This document shows, in pieces, positions 35,693-47,382 of a stretch of 64,000 bases of DNA (the first letter of the stretch is position 1; each line of letters opens with the position of its first letter). Below the pieces are notes generated by a model. It saw only the letters and a program-made list of their open reading frames with translations. It made no database searches and was not told where the DNA came from. A program made the translations under genes and the position numbers. Origin of the DNA: Chlamydoabsidia padenii (taxonomy: Eukaryota > Mucoromycota > Mucoromycetes > Mucorales > Cunninghamellaceae); assembly GCA_025330725.1 (NCBI GenBank), contig JAIWND010000006.1:1116001-1180000 (forward strand). Direction: 5' to 3'.

Positions 35693-36268
35693 ATGGCAAC
35701 AAGTATACAAAAGGTAATTAGATTGACATTTAACTCTCCTTACACACTTTTACTATTATCTATATGTAACCAACTACCTTTTATAGGCAAGACGTGTCAG
35801 CTTCGACCTTGAACACAATACCATTCATGTCTTACCAACAGAAAAGCAAGTAAAAGAACAAGCCGACAAACTTCGACGTGAAGCTTATCAAAACCGAACA
35901 TTGAATCAAGCTCTTTTGGATGATTGTATTGTGACAGAAATTGCTGCATCTTGTACCTGTAATAAACAACAAGCGGATGGTGGCATGTGTCTTAAAAGCT
36001 GCCTAAAGAAATTGGAACCACCTACTCAAGTGATGACGAAGCGAAGAACCTCATCAAGACGCCAACAGAATAAGAAACAACAACCATTAGCGCCTACTTC
36101 TTCAAGACGCCGTGCTCAATCAAGCAAAGACGAAGATACGCGGAGTAAGTAAAGCTTAATTGGATGGTTGTGTTACCATCTGATAATGTGATGTGGTGTG
36201 GTGATCACTATAGGTTTACTCATTTAGTTGTCATTTATTTTATTGTAGGATTGATCCATGTCTTTTGA
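35693..36268 (+). CDS. Small basic protein with RVSF (PP1-docking-like) motif
   Basis: Three exons: 35693-35713, 35787-36144 and 36249-36268, giving 132 residues. The first exon encodes only MATSIQK. Then ARRVSFDLEHNTIHVL follows, in which RVSF fits the RVxF docking motif of protein phosphatase 1 regulators. A helical acidic segment (EKQVKEQADKLRREAYQN) leads to a Cys-rich patch (SCTCNKQQADGGMCLKSC) and a basic Ser/Arg tail. The acceptor of the last short exon (TATTGTAG) is less certain; without it the frame simply reads through to 36152. No family is recognised; PP1 binding is an inference from one four-residue motif. Confidence 0.55.
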
Positions 36269-36699
36269 ATCTATGGCAGAACCTGTTATGATAATTTGAT
36301 AAAGTGGCTTCTCCCTTGCCTCAAGCTACTCTTCTTCTTCTGGACAATGACCAAGAAGAAACGAAAAAGGAAACGAAGATCGATTTGGTTGAATAGGATG
36401 GTGTGATCCCTTAATACACACACATACACACGTAGTATAGTACCCTTCGTATAGTATTGTTTTTTTTTTTTTTTTGTTTTACCTACCCCTACTATCTACC
36501 CCTCCCCTCTCTCTCTCTCTATCTCTCCTCAATCCAGATTGTAAAGAAATAAAAAGCTCTCCTTCCATCTCCTTTTTGTGGGGAGTTGGTAAAGGGAATC
36601 TCCCTGAAACTATTCAAGAACATGTTACTTTATATATAAATAATAGGCCATTTACTACATTTCTCTTCATCCTTCTTTTTCTTTTTCTTTGTGTCAATA

Positions 36700-38612
36700 A
36701 TGGAAAATATGATGGGACATGTAATATTGTATGAATGATGATATGTGTGATCACTAACTTGACCTTTTTTTTTTTTTTTTTTTTTTTTAATGCATAATCT
36801 CTAGTCTCCAGCCTTTATTAATCCTTGGGGTGCTCAGCAGGTAATTGATTACTCCGACAACAGAAGCGGGATTTCATTCATTCCCTTTCTTTCCTCTAGA
36901 CCTATCTCACTTCCACCACCTCGTCTTGCGACCTTGACATTGGTGAAAACTTGAAAAATGTATTGCCATATCGACGACACTCACTTGCACAGGAAAAACC
37001 AGTAATACGGAACAACAATGAACGACTGGGTTCCTATAGCAGCCTGTCATCCTCTTCCACTGACTTGTTTGGCTCTATTTGGAACCAGTCCACTAATGGG
37101 TCTATGAACGACAATCAACAACAACAGCAGCAGCAACAGTTATATATTGGTGGTGGCGGTGCTCCTTCCCCTTCTTTTTACTCTTCCCCTCATTTCCCCT
37201 CTTCTTCTACTTTACACTCTACCATCTCTCCTTCTCTAACACGTTCATATCAACCAACTCAGGATGTCACACCTCGTCCTTACCGTCGGTTTTCCTTGGC
37301 TCCTATTACTCATGAAACAAGTCTGGATCAAACTAATACTCTATCAAGGTAAAAATAATTATTCTTTTTCCCCTTCCACCCCTTTGGTCTCCTTTTATTA
37401 CTCTATATCTAGTATCGTACTTGATTTTCTTTTTTTTTTTTGGTAGTGTCCCTGAAGAATCCTTCCAAGCCTATCGCCGACATTCTTTGGCTGGTCCTTT
37501 AATATCCTCCTCTACAGCATCCTCATCAGCATCACTATTATCTACTCAACAACACCAAACCACACCTCCTTCTCTATTATCACCTGAAACTCAACTCCAA
37601 ATGTCAAGTTATCAATACCCGGCACCAACTACACATACCACTTACTCTGGAGGCAGCAATATCATGCAACAACATACATCAACAATGAACAACTTGACCA
37701 ATAGCAATCATCCTTCTTCTTTTTTACCATCTATGGAAGAAGAAGAATGTAATTTATTACCATTCAAGCTCTTGGATTCTGGGGAAGGACATGAACAACA
37801 ACAACAACAACAACAACAACAACTTGGACAGTTACCCTATGATCAACCTCTATCCTGGTGTTTGGTGGAATTCAAGGCTGGTCGGGCTGAAATCTATTAT
37901 AGTACAAGTCCCGTCCATCAAGACGATTGGGTGATTGTCGAGGCGGATCGTGGTCGAGATCTTGGCAAGGTGGTAGCTAAAGATTTACCTTTGGATCAAG
38001 TCCATCTCTTACTGGCTGCCACCAACAATGCAACAAACACCACGCCAACACTCACAGCCGGGGCTGATAACGCTTCTTTACTTGTCTTTGATCATCCTCC
38101 TTCTCCTTCTTCCTCCACCTCATCCTCTTCCTCTTCTTCTTCTCTGCCTTTGCCCAAACAAATTTGTCGTCTGGCTACTCCCTCTGAAATCACTTTATTG
38201 GTCACTAAACGTCATGATGAACAAAAGGCTTTACTTATTTGTCAAACTAAAAGTAAACAAAAGAACCTCTTGATGGACATTGTCGATGCGGAATATCAAT
38301 GGTAAGGATCAGGAAAAAAAAAAGGGGGGGAAGGGAAAAGAAAACATTACTGATGCTTGGACTGATTTTTTTCTTTGGTATGATAGGGATCGTCGCAAGT
38401 TGACCTTTTACTTTATTGCTGAAAGAAGGGTCGATTTTAGAGAACTTGTCCGAGATCTCTTTAAACTCTACAAGACACGGATTTGGATGTAAGTCAAATA
38501 GAAAATAAAGGATATTAATTTAAAGCCATTGGATACTAACTATCAGTCTTTGTTAAATAGGTGCTCAGTAAACTCTGTGCCCAAGAAAAGCATGGTGTCT
38601 ATCAAAAAGTAA
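36700..38612 (+). CDS. PSP1 C-terminal-domain protein
   Basis: Six exons: 36700-36720, 36805-36840, 36900-37348, 37447-38301, 38387-38488 and 38561-38612, giving 504 residues. The first two very short exons (MENMMGH and [12 protein letters not shown]) are my inference, based on in-phase canonical sites; the rest is firm. The N-terminal half is low-complexity with poly-Gln tracts and three basic YRR(H/F)SLA motifs that look like PKA sites. The conserved PSP1 domain runs from [15 protein letters not shown] through [16 protein letters not shown], then [39 protein letters not shown] and RIWMCSVN. Yeast Psp1 is a suppressor of polymerase mutations with an unclear role. Intron 2 holds a GCGGGATTTCAT box variant. 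Confidence 0.85.
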
Positions 38613-38647
38613 TTATGATATCCAATCACTAGGTTTAGATCTTTAGC

Positions 38648-38678
<31 letters not shown>

Positions 38679-39564
38679 TTATTACTCTCAATCTACCATA
38701 GACAACGATTCATCTTTATACCTTTGTCTTAATCTAATACGATTTAGTCTTTGTGAAAAAGTAGATTTACTCTTTATTACTTTATTTTTTATAAACTATT
38801 AACGCTTTTTACAAATAAACATCCTTTTACTTTTCGATTTTATAATTTTGTGTCAAATATGTCAAAAAAAAAGTAGCATGAATCTTTTTGATACCCCGCT
38901 TATCGGCGTTTAAATAACGTTTTGTTGGAATCTAATAAGGGTAACAGGGTAAGATGGGTAAAAGAATCTATAAACTATCCAACAGGCATATCCATCAGCT
39001 TTAGTTGCTTCTGTGTTGCGAAGGTCTACTTTTTTTTTTTTTTTTTTTTTACCAGAATATAAAATAAATAAAAAATGAAGCTGGTTGTTAGTATAAAAAC
39101 AACAACAAAGAAGACTTGCATTGCTCTTCATCACCATCATCCACCGTCCTTGATCTTTGTATCACATTGAATTTCTTGACTTTTGTTCCCCCTTTTTTTA
39201 TGGATACTTTTTTGAATACACATAGTTGAAGGAGGGGAAGAGACAAAGTAAGGAGTTCCCCTACTTTTTTTAATAGGGGAGCGAGGCGGGATTTCAATTT
39301 TTCGGTGTATCCTTTTGAGATGCATTGACACAAACTGATCATAAACACAATTTTATATAATGATGTTTATTCAAATTAAAAAGAAGAAGAGAATGAGGGA
39401 GAGATTAATCAAAAAAGTAAATATGATAGAGGGAAGGAAGTAGGTAAAGTAAAGTAAAGTAAAAAAAAAAGAGGGAAGGGTAAAAAAAAAAAAAAAAGAG
39501 TTGCGATAGTGCAAAAGAGAGAGGATTAACAACTAGACTAATTAAAAGATCTTGATCAATATGT
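38613..39564. other. Convergent 3' spacer
   Basis: Holds a CT dinucleotide run at 38651-38678, AT-rich 3' flanks of two convergent genes and a near-match box GCGGGATTTCAA at 39296-39307. No gene can be supported. Confidence 0.5.
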
Positions 39565-41571
39565 TTAAGCATCCGCAATTTGAGCCTGTGCTAGTCTTGT
39601 TTCCAGGCTTCGTAGGGCTTCTTCCTTGTTCAGCAATTCCGCGCGTTTTTCTTGAATTTCCCGTTGCACCTTTAATTCAATATCACGTAACTATAAAAGC
39701 ACGTTAGTATTCCATCCTGTCTATATCTTCCATAACCAATTTACCTTTTCTTCTTCTTTTCGTAATTGTTCTTCCTTCATGCGCACGTTTTGACTGGCCA
39801 TATCTTCAGCATTCACAGCAGCATCACTGGTAAGAGAATATAAAGATGAGTTGGTACTTTATATATTATTGAAAGAGGAACTTACTCTTGTTCGCCACCA
39901 TTGACTGTTCGGCTGAGTTTTTCAGTACGATAGTTTTCATACAAAAAGTCGTGAGTGATTTCCTTAAGATCTTGAAGGTGAGTACTAAGTAAGGCCGAGC
40001 GCAAACGAGCAAAGTCCGAATGTTGAGGATTATCCACTATGTAAAGCAATGGAGTAAGTTTTATTATTATTATTATTTCACCATCACCAATACCTCTTTT
40101 TTTTTTTATATATGTTACCTTCTACTGCACCCCAAGGATATTGTCGACCCCGAACAGTACGTCCACCAACAACAATTTCTTCGTCACTACCAATGATGGA
40201 GAAGGGCAACAAAGCACGGAGTTCACTGTTTTCTTCAATGGTGTCTTCATCATCTTCTTCAACATCATATGGGAAGTTGTAGATAGGAATACTGTAATGT
40301 TCGATATCTTCCATGATCTGAAAGAGAGAGAAAGAAGTGAGTATATATTCCATTGCTCTATATCTTCTTCTTTTTTTTTCCTACTTACTCTTCTTTTAAA
40401 GTCCTTGAGTTCTTGAGGAGTCAATGAATCAGCACGACCTACCACTGGAATCACATTCACACGAGGACTAAGACGACGCATTAATTCAATATCGATTTCA
40501 CGAAGACTGTCAAGATAGATTCAATGAAGTTATTCATTAATATAGATCAATGTAGTTAGTGTTAGTATTCAGTCTTTAGGGGTGGAGAATACTTACGCAT
40601 GACCAGTAGGAGAGATAAAGTAGAGCAAAGCATGCACACGATTATCACGGAATCGAGGGTTTCGCTTGATACGTGATTCTTCAGCTAAAATATCGTCATA
40701 TTGTCGTTCCAGATAGCCAACGATTTCTTGGAAGCAGAATTCATTATCAATGTTGTCACCAAAACCAGGAGTATCTACAATCGTCAAGGATATTCTACTC
40801 CAAACATGAATCAATAATGAATTCAAAAAGGAGAAGAAGGACGGAAGATAAAAAAAAAAAGAAAAAGTGTGTGTGAAAAAAATAGTATGAGTGTCGCCCC
40901 TTCAAATTTTTCAGGGGTAAAAATCATCCCCCCTCGATTTGTGCATGATTGGTCTATACACCACATACACTACTTATTGCCTTTTTTTTTTTTTTTTGTG
41001 AAAACCAGCTTACCTAACACCATCTTCGTCCAATTCTATAGCACAGTTGATAAAAGAGGAAAGGAGGGAGACAGTCAGAGAGAGAGAGAGAGAGAGAGAG
41101 AAGGAGATACGATTGGATGATGGGTATATAACGTGATCAATAGGCAGATTTCAAGGAGCAAACAAAGGGGAAGGGAGGTGAATGAGTTTCTTTGTCAAGG
41201 AGAAGGATGCTTTTTTTTTTTCTTTTGGCTGATTGCATGCCTACATACCTACTGAGACAGGTTTGATAGTGATACCTTCTTCGTTATGAGCTTCTTCAGG
41301 ATTATCACAGATCTTTTTCGCCAAAACGTTAGAATCACAAAGAGTGTTGACAAAGGTAGTTCGTCCAGTCCCCGATGCACCTATTTAAGAGTAAGGATTA
41401 GTCTAATGGAAAAGATGTTAATAGTGAATGGATCTTACCTACAACCATCAGAGTGAATTGGAATCCTTTTTTCACATTCTTTCTACGTCCGCCAAGTCTC
41501 TAATGAATATCAAGCATGAATTGTTAGTAATGGATAAATAAATGGATATAGTCACAAGTTACATGAGCCAT
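39565..41571 (-). CDS. Septin
   Basis: Ten minus-strand exons: 41571-41563, 41499-41439, 41380-41249, 41035-41014, 40794-40597, 40506-40389, 40317-40119, 40036-39886, 39826-39745 and 39690-39565, giving 365 residues. All phases were checked. It is a GTP-binding filament protein of division sites and growing tips. Seen are polybasic RLGGRRKNVKKGF, the P-loop GASGTGRTT, the switch VDTPGFGDN, the G4-like VVGRADSLTP, and the septin unique element around SDFARLRSALLSTHLQDLKE. A C-terminal coiled coil is rich in Glu, Lys and Arg. The P-loop suggests the Cdc11/AspA group, but this was not tested. The first exon of 9 nt (M-A-H) and the fourth of 22 nt are very short. Confidence 0.9.
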
Positions 41572-42933
41572 GATATATGATAAAGAGTTGATTTGATTGT
41601 AGGAAGGAAAGAAGTTGAAAGTGGGGTTTTTTGGAAGAGAAGTAAAAAGGAAAAAGGGGAAAGAAAAAAAAATCACAAAAGCTAAATAATCACCATCTAG
41701 AATAATAATAAAAAAAAGGGGGGGTGGTGATGATGGAAAGTCAACACAAAACAAAGGGAGATACAGTGGATATATAAATATATATAAAAAGGAGGTTTAT
41801 TATCATTTCAGTATATATATATATATAAACTACATCTATTCTACCTATAAAGACTACACTATAGTGTCGATCCATCGTATCGCGACGCTTGTTTCCCATC
41901 GCCAGTAACCATTGTCACTCCATCCTTGAATTGATTCCAATCGACCTGTCATGTTGTCTTTTTTTTTTTTTGTTATTATCACGGCATGTTGTATAATCCC
42001 ATATCCAGTTGTTGTTTAAAGATCGTCCTAGTCAAATTGTTGCCATTGTCCAGGTATTCCTACATTTCAAACACCACCACATTTTCATCTAACCATGCAT
42101 AACTATTTGCGTGTACCTGCTGTTTATAAATGTCCCCCTGGTCAGAGTAAACCTGCATACTTGATTTTTTTCATAGACCACCAAAGCTGTTGTTGAGAAT
42201 ACCTTGTTTTGATGGTGAGAAGATGGTTTAAATGTCGGTAGAGAGTGGTGTGATCCATAAAGTCAATTGAGTTGTCCATTACCTGTAGAAATCAACAAGA
42301 GTTAAAGACTGTCATTAACGCAGGCCAGATACCAACAACAATTGGCAAATCTCGTAGGGATTGATTACCTTTGCTGTTGAAAGTGGTTTTCTTGTTCATC
42401 TTGTCGGCCAGTAAAAGTTGATGTTGATTGTTGTTGAAATTATTGGCTTGTATCATCTATCGAGTAGTAGATACAGGTGCTGTTGTGAAGTGAAAAGAGA
42501 AGAGAAACAATAAAATATGATGGGGGGTTTTAAAGCCATCGGCGATTCAAATTCCTTGATGCAGCTTAGAATCGGGACTTGAATAGTTGCAAGATCAGTA
42601 TTGACACTGGGCTTGGTGAGAGATCAAACCAGCCCAGATGAAACCTTAAACTCTTGGAGGGTCATATAAATAATGACCCTGACAGTATATATTCGGAACA
42701 CGGTGACTATCATATCTGCATGATGACATCTTTGCATTCAAATTATCCCCAAAGTAGGTAGCATGACCCAGAATGGACATATAAAAAAAGTAAGATGGAC
42801 AAGTTACATGTATGTTTTATTTAATAAAAGAGATAATAAAAATATGTGATAGAATCAAAGAGAAGATGGAGGATAATACAAACTATACGGTAAGGCAGAT
42901 ATAAATAAAATATGTTGAAGCTAGAGACCACCA
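41572..42933. other. Spacer between bHLH 3' end and septin start
   Basis: No reading frame of note. It shows TATATA runs near 41810-41825 and scattered donor-like sites. A long septin 5' leader with introns, or a non-coding transcript, is possible. Diverged boxes TCGGGACTTGAA (42572-42583) and CGGCGATTCAAA (near 42540) are present. Confidence 0.4.
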
Positions 42934-44080
42934 TTAAGATTGAGTAGGATCATCACCGGCAATATGCAGATTACCAAATTGTTGTTGAAACTGGAGTGAT
43001 CCAACCCGATCATGTCGACCATTATTATTATCATTGCTGTTTTTTGCCGAGTTGTTGTTATTCATTGATATGTTACCACCTGTGTATTGATGTACTTCTT
43101 CCTTCAAACCAGGTGAATTGACCATAAACGTGCCGCCCATAGGAGGTGATTTAGTAGTATGATAGTTATATCCTTGTCCCTTTGCCAATTCAATCATTCG
43201 TTCCAATTCTTGTACCCTGTCCTTGTATCGTCCCACCTCGTCACGCAAGTCTTTTATATAATCCACCGAGAGTTTAAGAACAGTGCCCTTGTTGATTGCC
43301 TTGCCACCGTTTTGAATGTTGGAACTATTGGCATTAGAGCTACTGGGTGCATTTTCCAACAAGTGTTCCGGTAAAAGTGTTGACAGTTCTAATTCATCAT
43401 AGTGCATACATAAAAAGGAAGAGGATGTGAGATTGTCATCTTCTTTCAAAATAAAATCCACACAATTGTTATTCTATTTTGTTACCTTGAATTCGTTCAT
43501 TGATATTGTCTCTACGTCGACGTTCCACTGCATTATGTGATTCCCGTCGCCTTCGTCGTTTTTCAAAAATTTCTTGTAAACTAAAAACCACAAACAAAAA
43601 ACAAGGTAAGTCTATCTTCATTTTCCCCCCTTTTTTTCCAACCCGAATGACTTACTTTCGTTGTTGCATGTCGTCATCTTCATTACCAGTAAACCCATCA
43701 ATATGACTTGTTGAAGTAGAAGGAGACACAATCAAGTCGTTTCTGCCACCACCAGAGCCCGTTGTAAACATGGTAGGAGGAGATTGACCAAAAGATGAGC
43801 TAGAGTCCAGACTTGTACCAAACCAGTTTGAAGCAGTGGGATCCACGGTGTTAAAAGGAATACCTCTGGGTGGGCTCATGGCTATGGATGCGGCTGTGCC
43901 AAAACTATTTTGTCGTTGGTGAGGATAATGGTACGAAGACGGATGACCAAAGACGCCACTGTTACGATGTTGTTGAGAGGCTCGAACAGGCATGGCTCCT
44001 ACAGTGGTGTGCTGCGACGTCATCGCATGTTGGAAGGAATCCGAGTCCAGATTAAAATCTTGTTGTGTTGGTGAATACAT
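42934..44080 (-). CDS. bHLH transcription factor (USF/TFE-like)
   Basis: Three exons on the minus strand: 44080-43656, 43580-43486 and 43388-42934, giving 324 residues. The bHLH basic region is ESHNAVERRRRDNINERIQ; its H, E and R residues are those that read CANNTG E-boxes. Helix 1 and the loop continue ELSTLLPEHLLEN, and helix 2 is KGTVLKLSVDYIKDLRDE, followed by a leucine-type heptad RVQELERMIELAKGQ. Flanking parts are disordered, rich in Ser, Gln and Asn. The family includes USF and TFEB homologues and fungal regulators of carbon and lipid metabolism. The 5' flank holds a weak box TCGGCGTTTCAAA about 205 bp upstream. Confidence 0.88.
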
Positions 44081-45353
44081 GGTGGTTGTCTTTTATAGAG
44101 GTAGAGGAGATGTATATAGTAATAGTATAGTTTATAGGTTTCAAACAAAAATGAGTTTGATAAAGATATATAAAGTGGAGAAGGAAGGAAAAAAGAAAAA
44201 AAAAAAAAAAGGAAGAAGAAACAAAAAAGAAAAAAGTCTTATGACCTGAATAAATTCAAAAAAGGGAGGGCGCACAAATCGGTATCGGCGTTTCAAATTT
44301 CATCATCTATTTTAAGAGATACAGGCACAATCGCAGAGAGGTTTATGATGCAAAGCACATCACTGTTCAAACTCTTTCTTTTTTTGTAAAACTGTTTCAA
44401 CCTTTTAATAAACTAGAAACATCATGCAGGCAGTATGATTTTCAAATGAAGCCTGATCTTGAGTACTGTAGCTAGATCCTGTGTTAATAACTACTCTAGG
44501 TACCTTTCCTCAAGGTACATAAAGAACATGTACATTTGATATGTCGAGTGAATGGCAGTTTCACGTACATGAAAGACAATTAGAAATATGCCTTTGCTTG
44601 ATGGGTAACGACCGGAGATTCTTTTGCTTTTTTCATATTCAGACCCCGACATTATGCCGAAAGGAGCAAATTTAATTTTTCGTCGATTAGAGTAAAGCTT
44701 TAGCCCGAGTGGCTTCCTATAGGCGTCATTTAATTTATGCGAACTGTGATGGCCAATGTCCTGGATAAGATTGTTATAATTTGACAATGCATGGGTTTTG
44801 ATCATCTGATTTTTTCTTTTTCACGCCATATAAAAAAGCTTTTCAAATACTTTAACAAACAACAACAACTTGTCAGTCAATTCTTAGATGAGGGAAGGGT
44901 ACGAGGCTTCGGCCAACGGTAAGTGAAAAAGAAATGGAAACCACATACTTCCCACATAATATTAACTGATATTTCATCCTCCGCTTATGCGACGAAAAAT
45001 TCAATGTCACCATTTTCTTATTCTCTTCGAAAAAAGATCATGATGAGTGCTATTGTTGTCTATTGTACAAATAGCTGAAACACTTCTCTCCTGGAGTTCA
45101 AGCAATGTAATGCTTCCATAATCCCCTTACAATTCAGGTACTCTGGTATTATTATGTACACTAATCAACCTTTGTTTTAATACACTGAATGATTATACTG
45201 TATAAATCTATTCTTATCAATGAATTACCAATGTTTGCTTGGTACCCGCAAACGAAAGACTTTGGATCGGGATTTAAAAAATTTGTATAAGACTTTGTTT
45301 TTCCATCTGCGACCTTCATTTTCCTCCTTCTTCTTCCTTCTCCCGATCAAAAC
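44081..45353. other. Divergent spacer between bHLH and Dnmt2 genes
   Basis: A frame of 104 codons at 44491-44805 (minus) has basic, coding-like text around YRKPLGLKLYSNRRKIKF but no recognisable family; it may be a transposon remnant. Near 44906-44917 and 45092 nothing further is seen. The box TCGGGATTTAAA at 45267 sits before Dnmt2. Confidence 0.35.
45267..45278 (+). promoter_or_regulatory. GCGGGATTTGAA box variant upstream of Dnmt2
   Basis: TCGGGATTTAAA, two mismatches, 75 bp before the start codon. Confidence 0.45.
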
Positions 45354-45690
45354 ATGACAGGATCTGTTGTACGCTGCTTGGAATTCTTCTCTGGTATTGG
45401 TGGTTTGGTAAAACGTCTATATGTAATTAACACTACTGTATTGACTTGGTATTATTCTACTCTGTCAGCATTACGGGGTAAACATCGCAGGTATCAATGC
45501 CGAAGTAGTGGCGTCCTTTGATGTCAATGAACCTGCCAATCAAGTATATGCTCACAACTTTAAAAAGGAACCATGCACGGTAAGGTATAAGCAATTGAAA
45601 TAGGATATCATTAAAGGGACGTGATCTAATTGCTCTCTTTTGTTTGTTTATGTATAGAAAACGATCGAACGACTACAGGCGAAGGATATT

Positions 45691-45729
<39 letters not shown>

Positions 45730-46907
45730 ACAAGTATCCATAATGTATAGTAAACCGTTTTGTTTAATAGATACCAGGCAGACTGTTGGCTTCTCAGTCC
45801 ACCTTGTCAACCCTATACTCAAGGCGGAAAAATGAAAGACATGGATGATGCTAGAGCAAAACCTCTTTTACACTTGGTCAAGTTATTACCAACATTGGAC
45901 AAGAAACCCACCTACATCTTCCTTGAAAATGTCAAGAACTTTGAAGTAAGTATAGCAATCGAGAAAAAAGAAAAAAAAAACACATGGGGTAAACTGACAA
46001 GCTATTACAGATCTCACAATCTCGAAAAACACTAATTACTCAATTGACAATACTGGGCTACGAAATCAACGAATGTCTATTATCACCAACTCAATTCGGT
46101 ATTCCCAACCATCGACTAAGATACTATCTCACAGCTCGACGACAGGATCAAGTAGACCAAGACGCTCCATCTATCGAGGATCGACAAATACACACAACAT
46201 GGCCTTTTGATAAACAAGAAGAACAAACGTTTGATGTCCCAGAACTGACATGCTTTTTGGAACCAATTGATGGGAATGATTTTGATGTGCCAAATCGATA
46301 CCTTCTTCGATCACAATCGCAAAACTTTAAATTAGGTAATAACAGCCCTATTTGATCTACCCACACTCTCTCTCTCACACATCACCTTTATAGACATCGT
46401 TTTACCATCAAGTAAAAAAACATCATGTGTAACCAAGGTAAGGATTAAAATATAGCTACTATATATATCTAACCCTTGTATAGGCCTATGGATCAAAACA
46501 CTTTAAAACCAGTGGATCATTACTGCAAACGAACAAACTGGAGGTAAACTCTTTAAAAAAGGAAAATCAAAGGAGTAACTTTTCTTTTTTTTTTTTTTTA
46601 GACAACGAATTATGATTGGGAAGATCCAGCTTCATTGTTGGATCTTGGCCTTCGCTTTTTGACACCGACTGAAATTGGACGATTACATGCCTTCCCAATG
46701 CCTTTTTATTCATCACAACTATCATCTGATCCTAACACGAAGGATCTTCTCCCTGGTCAACCTAGGCGTTTCTTCTCTCCTATTGGCTCACCTCACTTGA
46801 CATTCCCCGACCATATCAACAGGCAACAACAATATCGACTTTTAGGTAACAGTTTGAACTGTTGGGTGGTGGCCGAACTCTTACGGTGTGTCTTGTTTAA
46901 ACAATAG
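45354..46907 (+). CDS. TRDMT1: tRNA (cytosine-5) methyltransferase Dnmt2
   Basis: Eight exons: 45354-45407, 45469-45579, 45658-45695, 45771-45945, 46011-46335, 46394-46437, 46484-46543 and 46602-46907, giving 370 residues. It is a SAM-dependent enzyme that methylates C38 of tRNA-Asp in this family. Motif I is ECLEFFSGIGGL-like (CLEFFSGIGGL), motif IV SPPCQPYTQGG with the catalytic Cys, motif VI FLENVKNFE, motif VIII FGIPNHRLRYYLTAR, and the Dnmt2-specific GLRFLTPTEIGRLHAFP region (the CFT-like segment is less clear). The C-terminus has QQQYRLLGNSLNCWVVAELL, motif X. Four introns are under 80 nt; one contains a long TA run (45700-45726). Confidence 0.92.
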
Positions 46908-47382
46908 TTATAGATTGATTCTTTGTAATAAATAGTCTTTATCATCATCATCATCATCATAAAAAAAGGAGTTATCGGGGATATGCTGTTTATTTTGGGT
47001 AATGGACAAGAAAGTGTGGCTCAAATGAAATGGTATACATAATACACTCGACTCCTTCATTTAAAAAGACGAAAAATGAATGGATCAGATGAGCCACAGT
47101 AACTTTAAAAAATAAAAATAACAAAATAAATGGGGTTTATATGGTGGTGTAATAAGGATGGAAAAGTGGGAAGAGTGCAGGAGGTAGGCATGGATCTGCC
47201 CGCTGCGCTTATCGGGGATTCAATTTTGTTGCTATTTTTTGTTTTCCCCTCTCCAATATTATCTCGACGTCTCTTTCTCTCTTTCATTTTTTTTATTTTT
47301 TATTTTTTATTTTTTATTTTTTTTAAAATCATATATCATTCTCTATCCCCCCCCCCTTTATACGTTTACTTTATAATACAAG
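46908..47382. other. Spacer upstream of the Rho gene
   Basis: A CAT trinucleotide run near 46943-46960, a T-rich leader (47270-47330) and a C-run at 47347-47356 just before the Rho start. A box variant is at 47212-47223. No gene is seen. Confidence 0.5.
47212..47223 (+). promoter_or_regulatory. GCGGGATTTGAA box variant upstream of the Rho gene
   Basis: TCGGGGATTCAA, diverged, 159 bp before the start codon. Confidence 0.35.

Noticed and set aside
44491..44805. A 104-codon frame as a transposase fragment
   Set aside because: The text looks coding but matches no family I can name, and there are no terminal repeats; it is only mentioned in the spacer entry.
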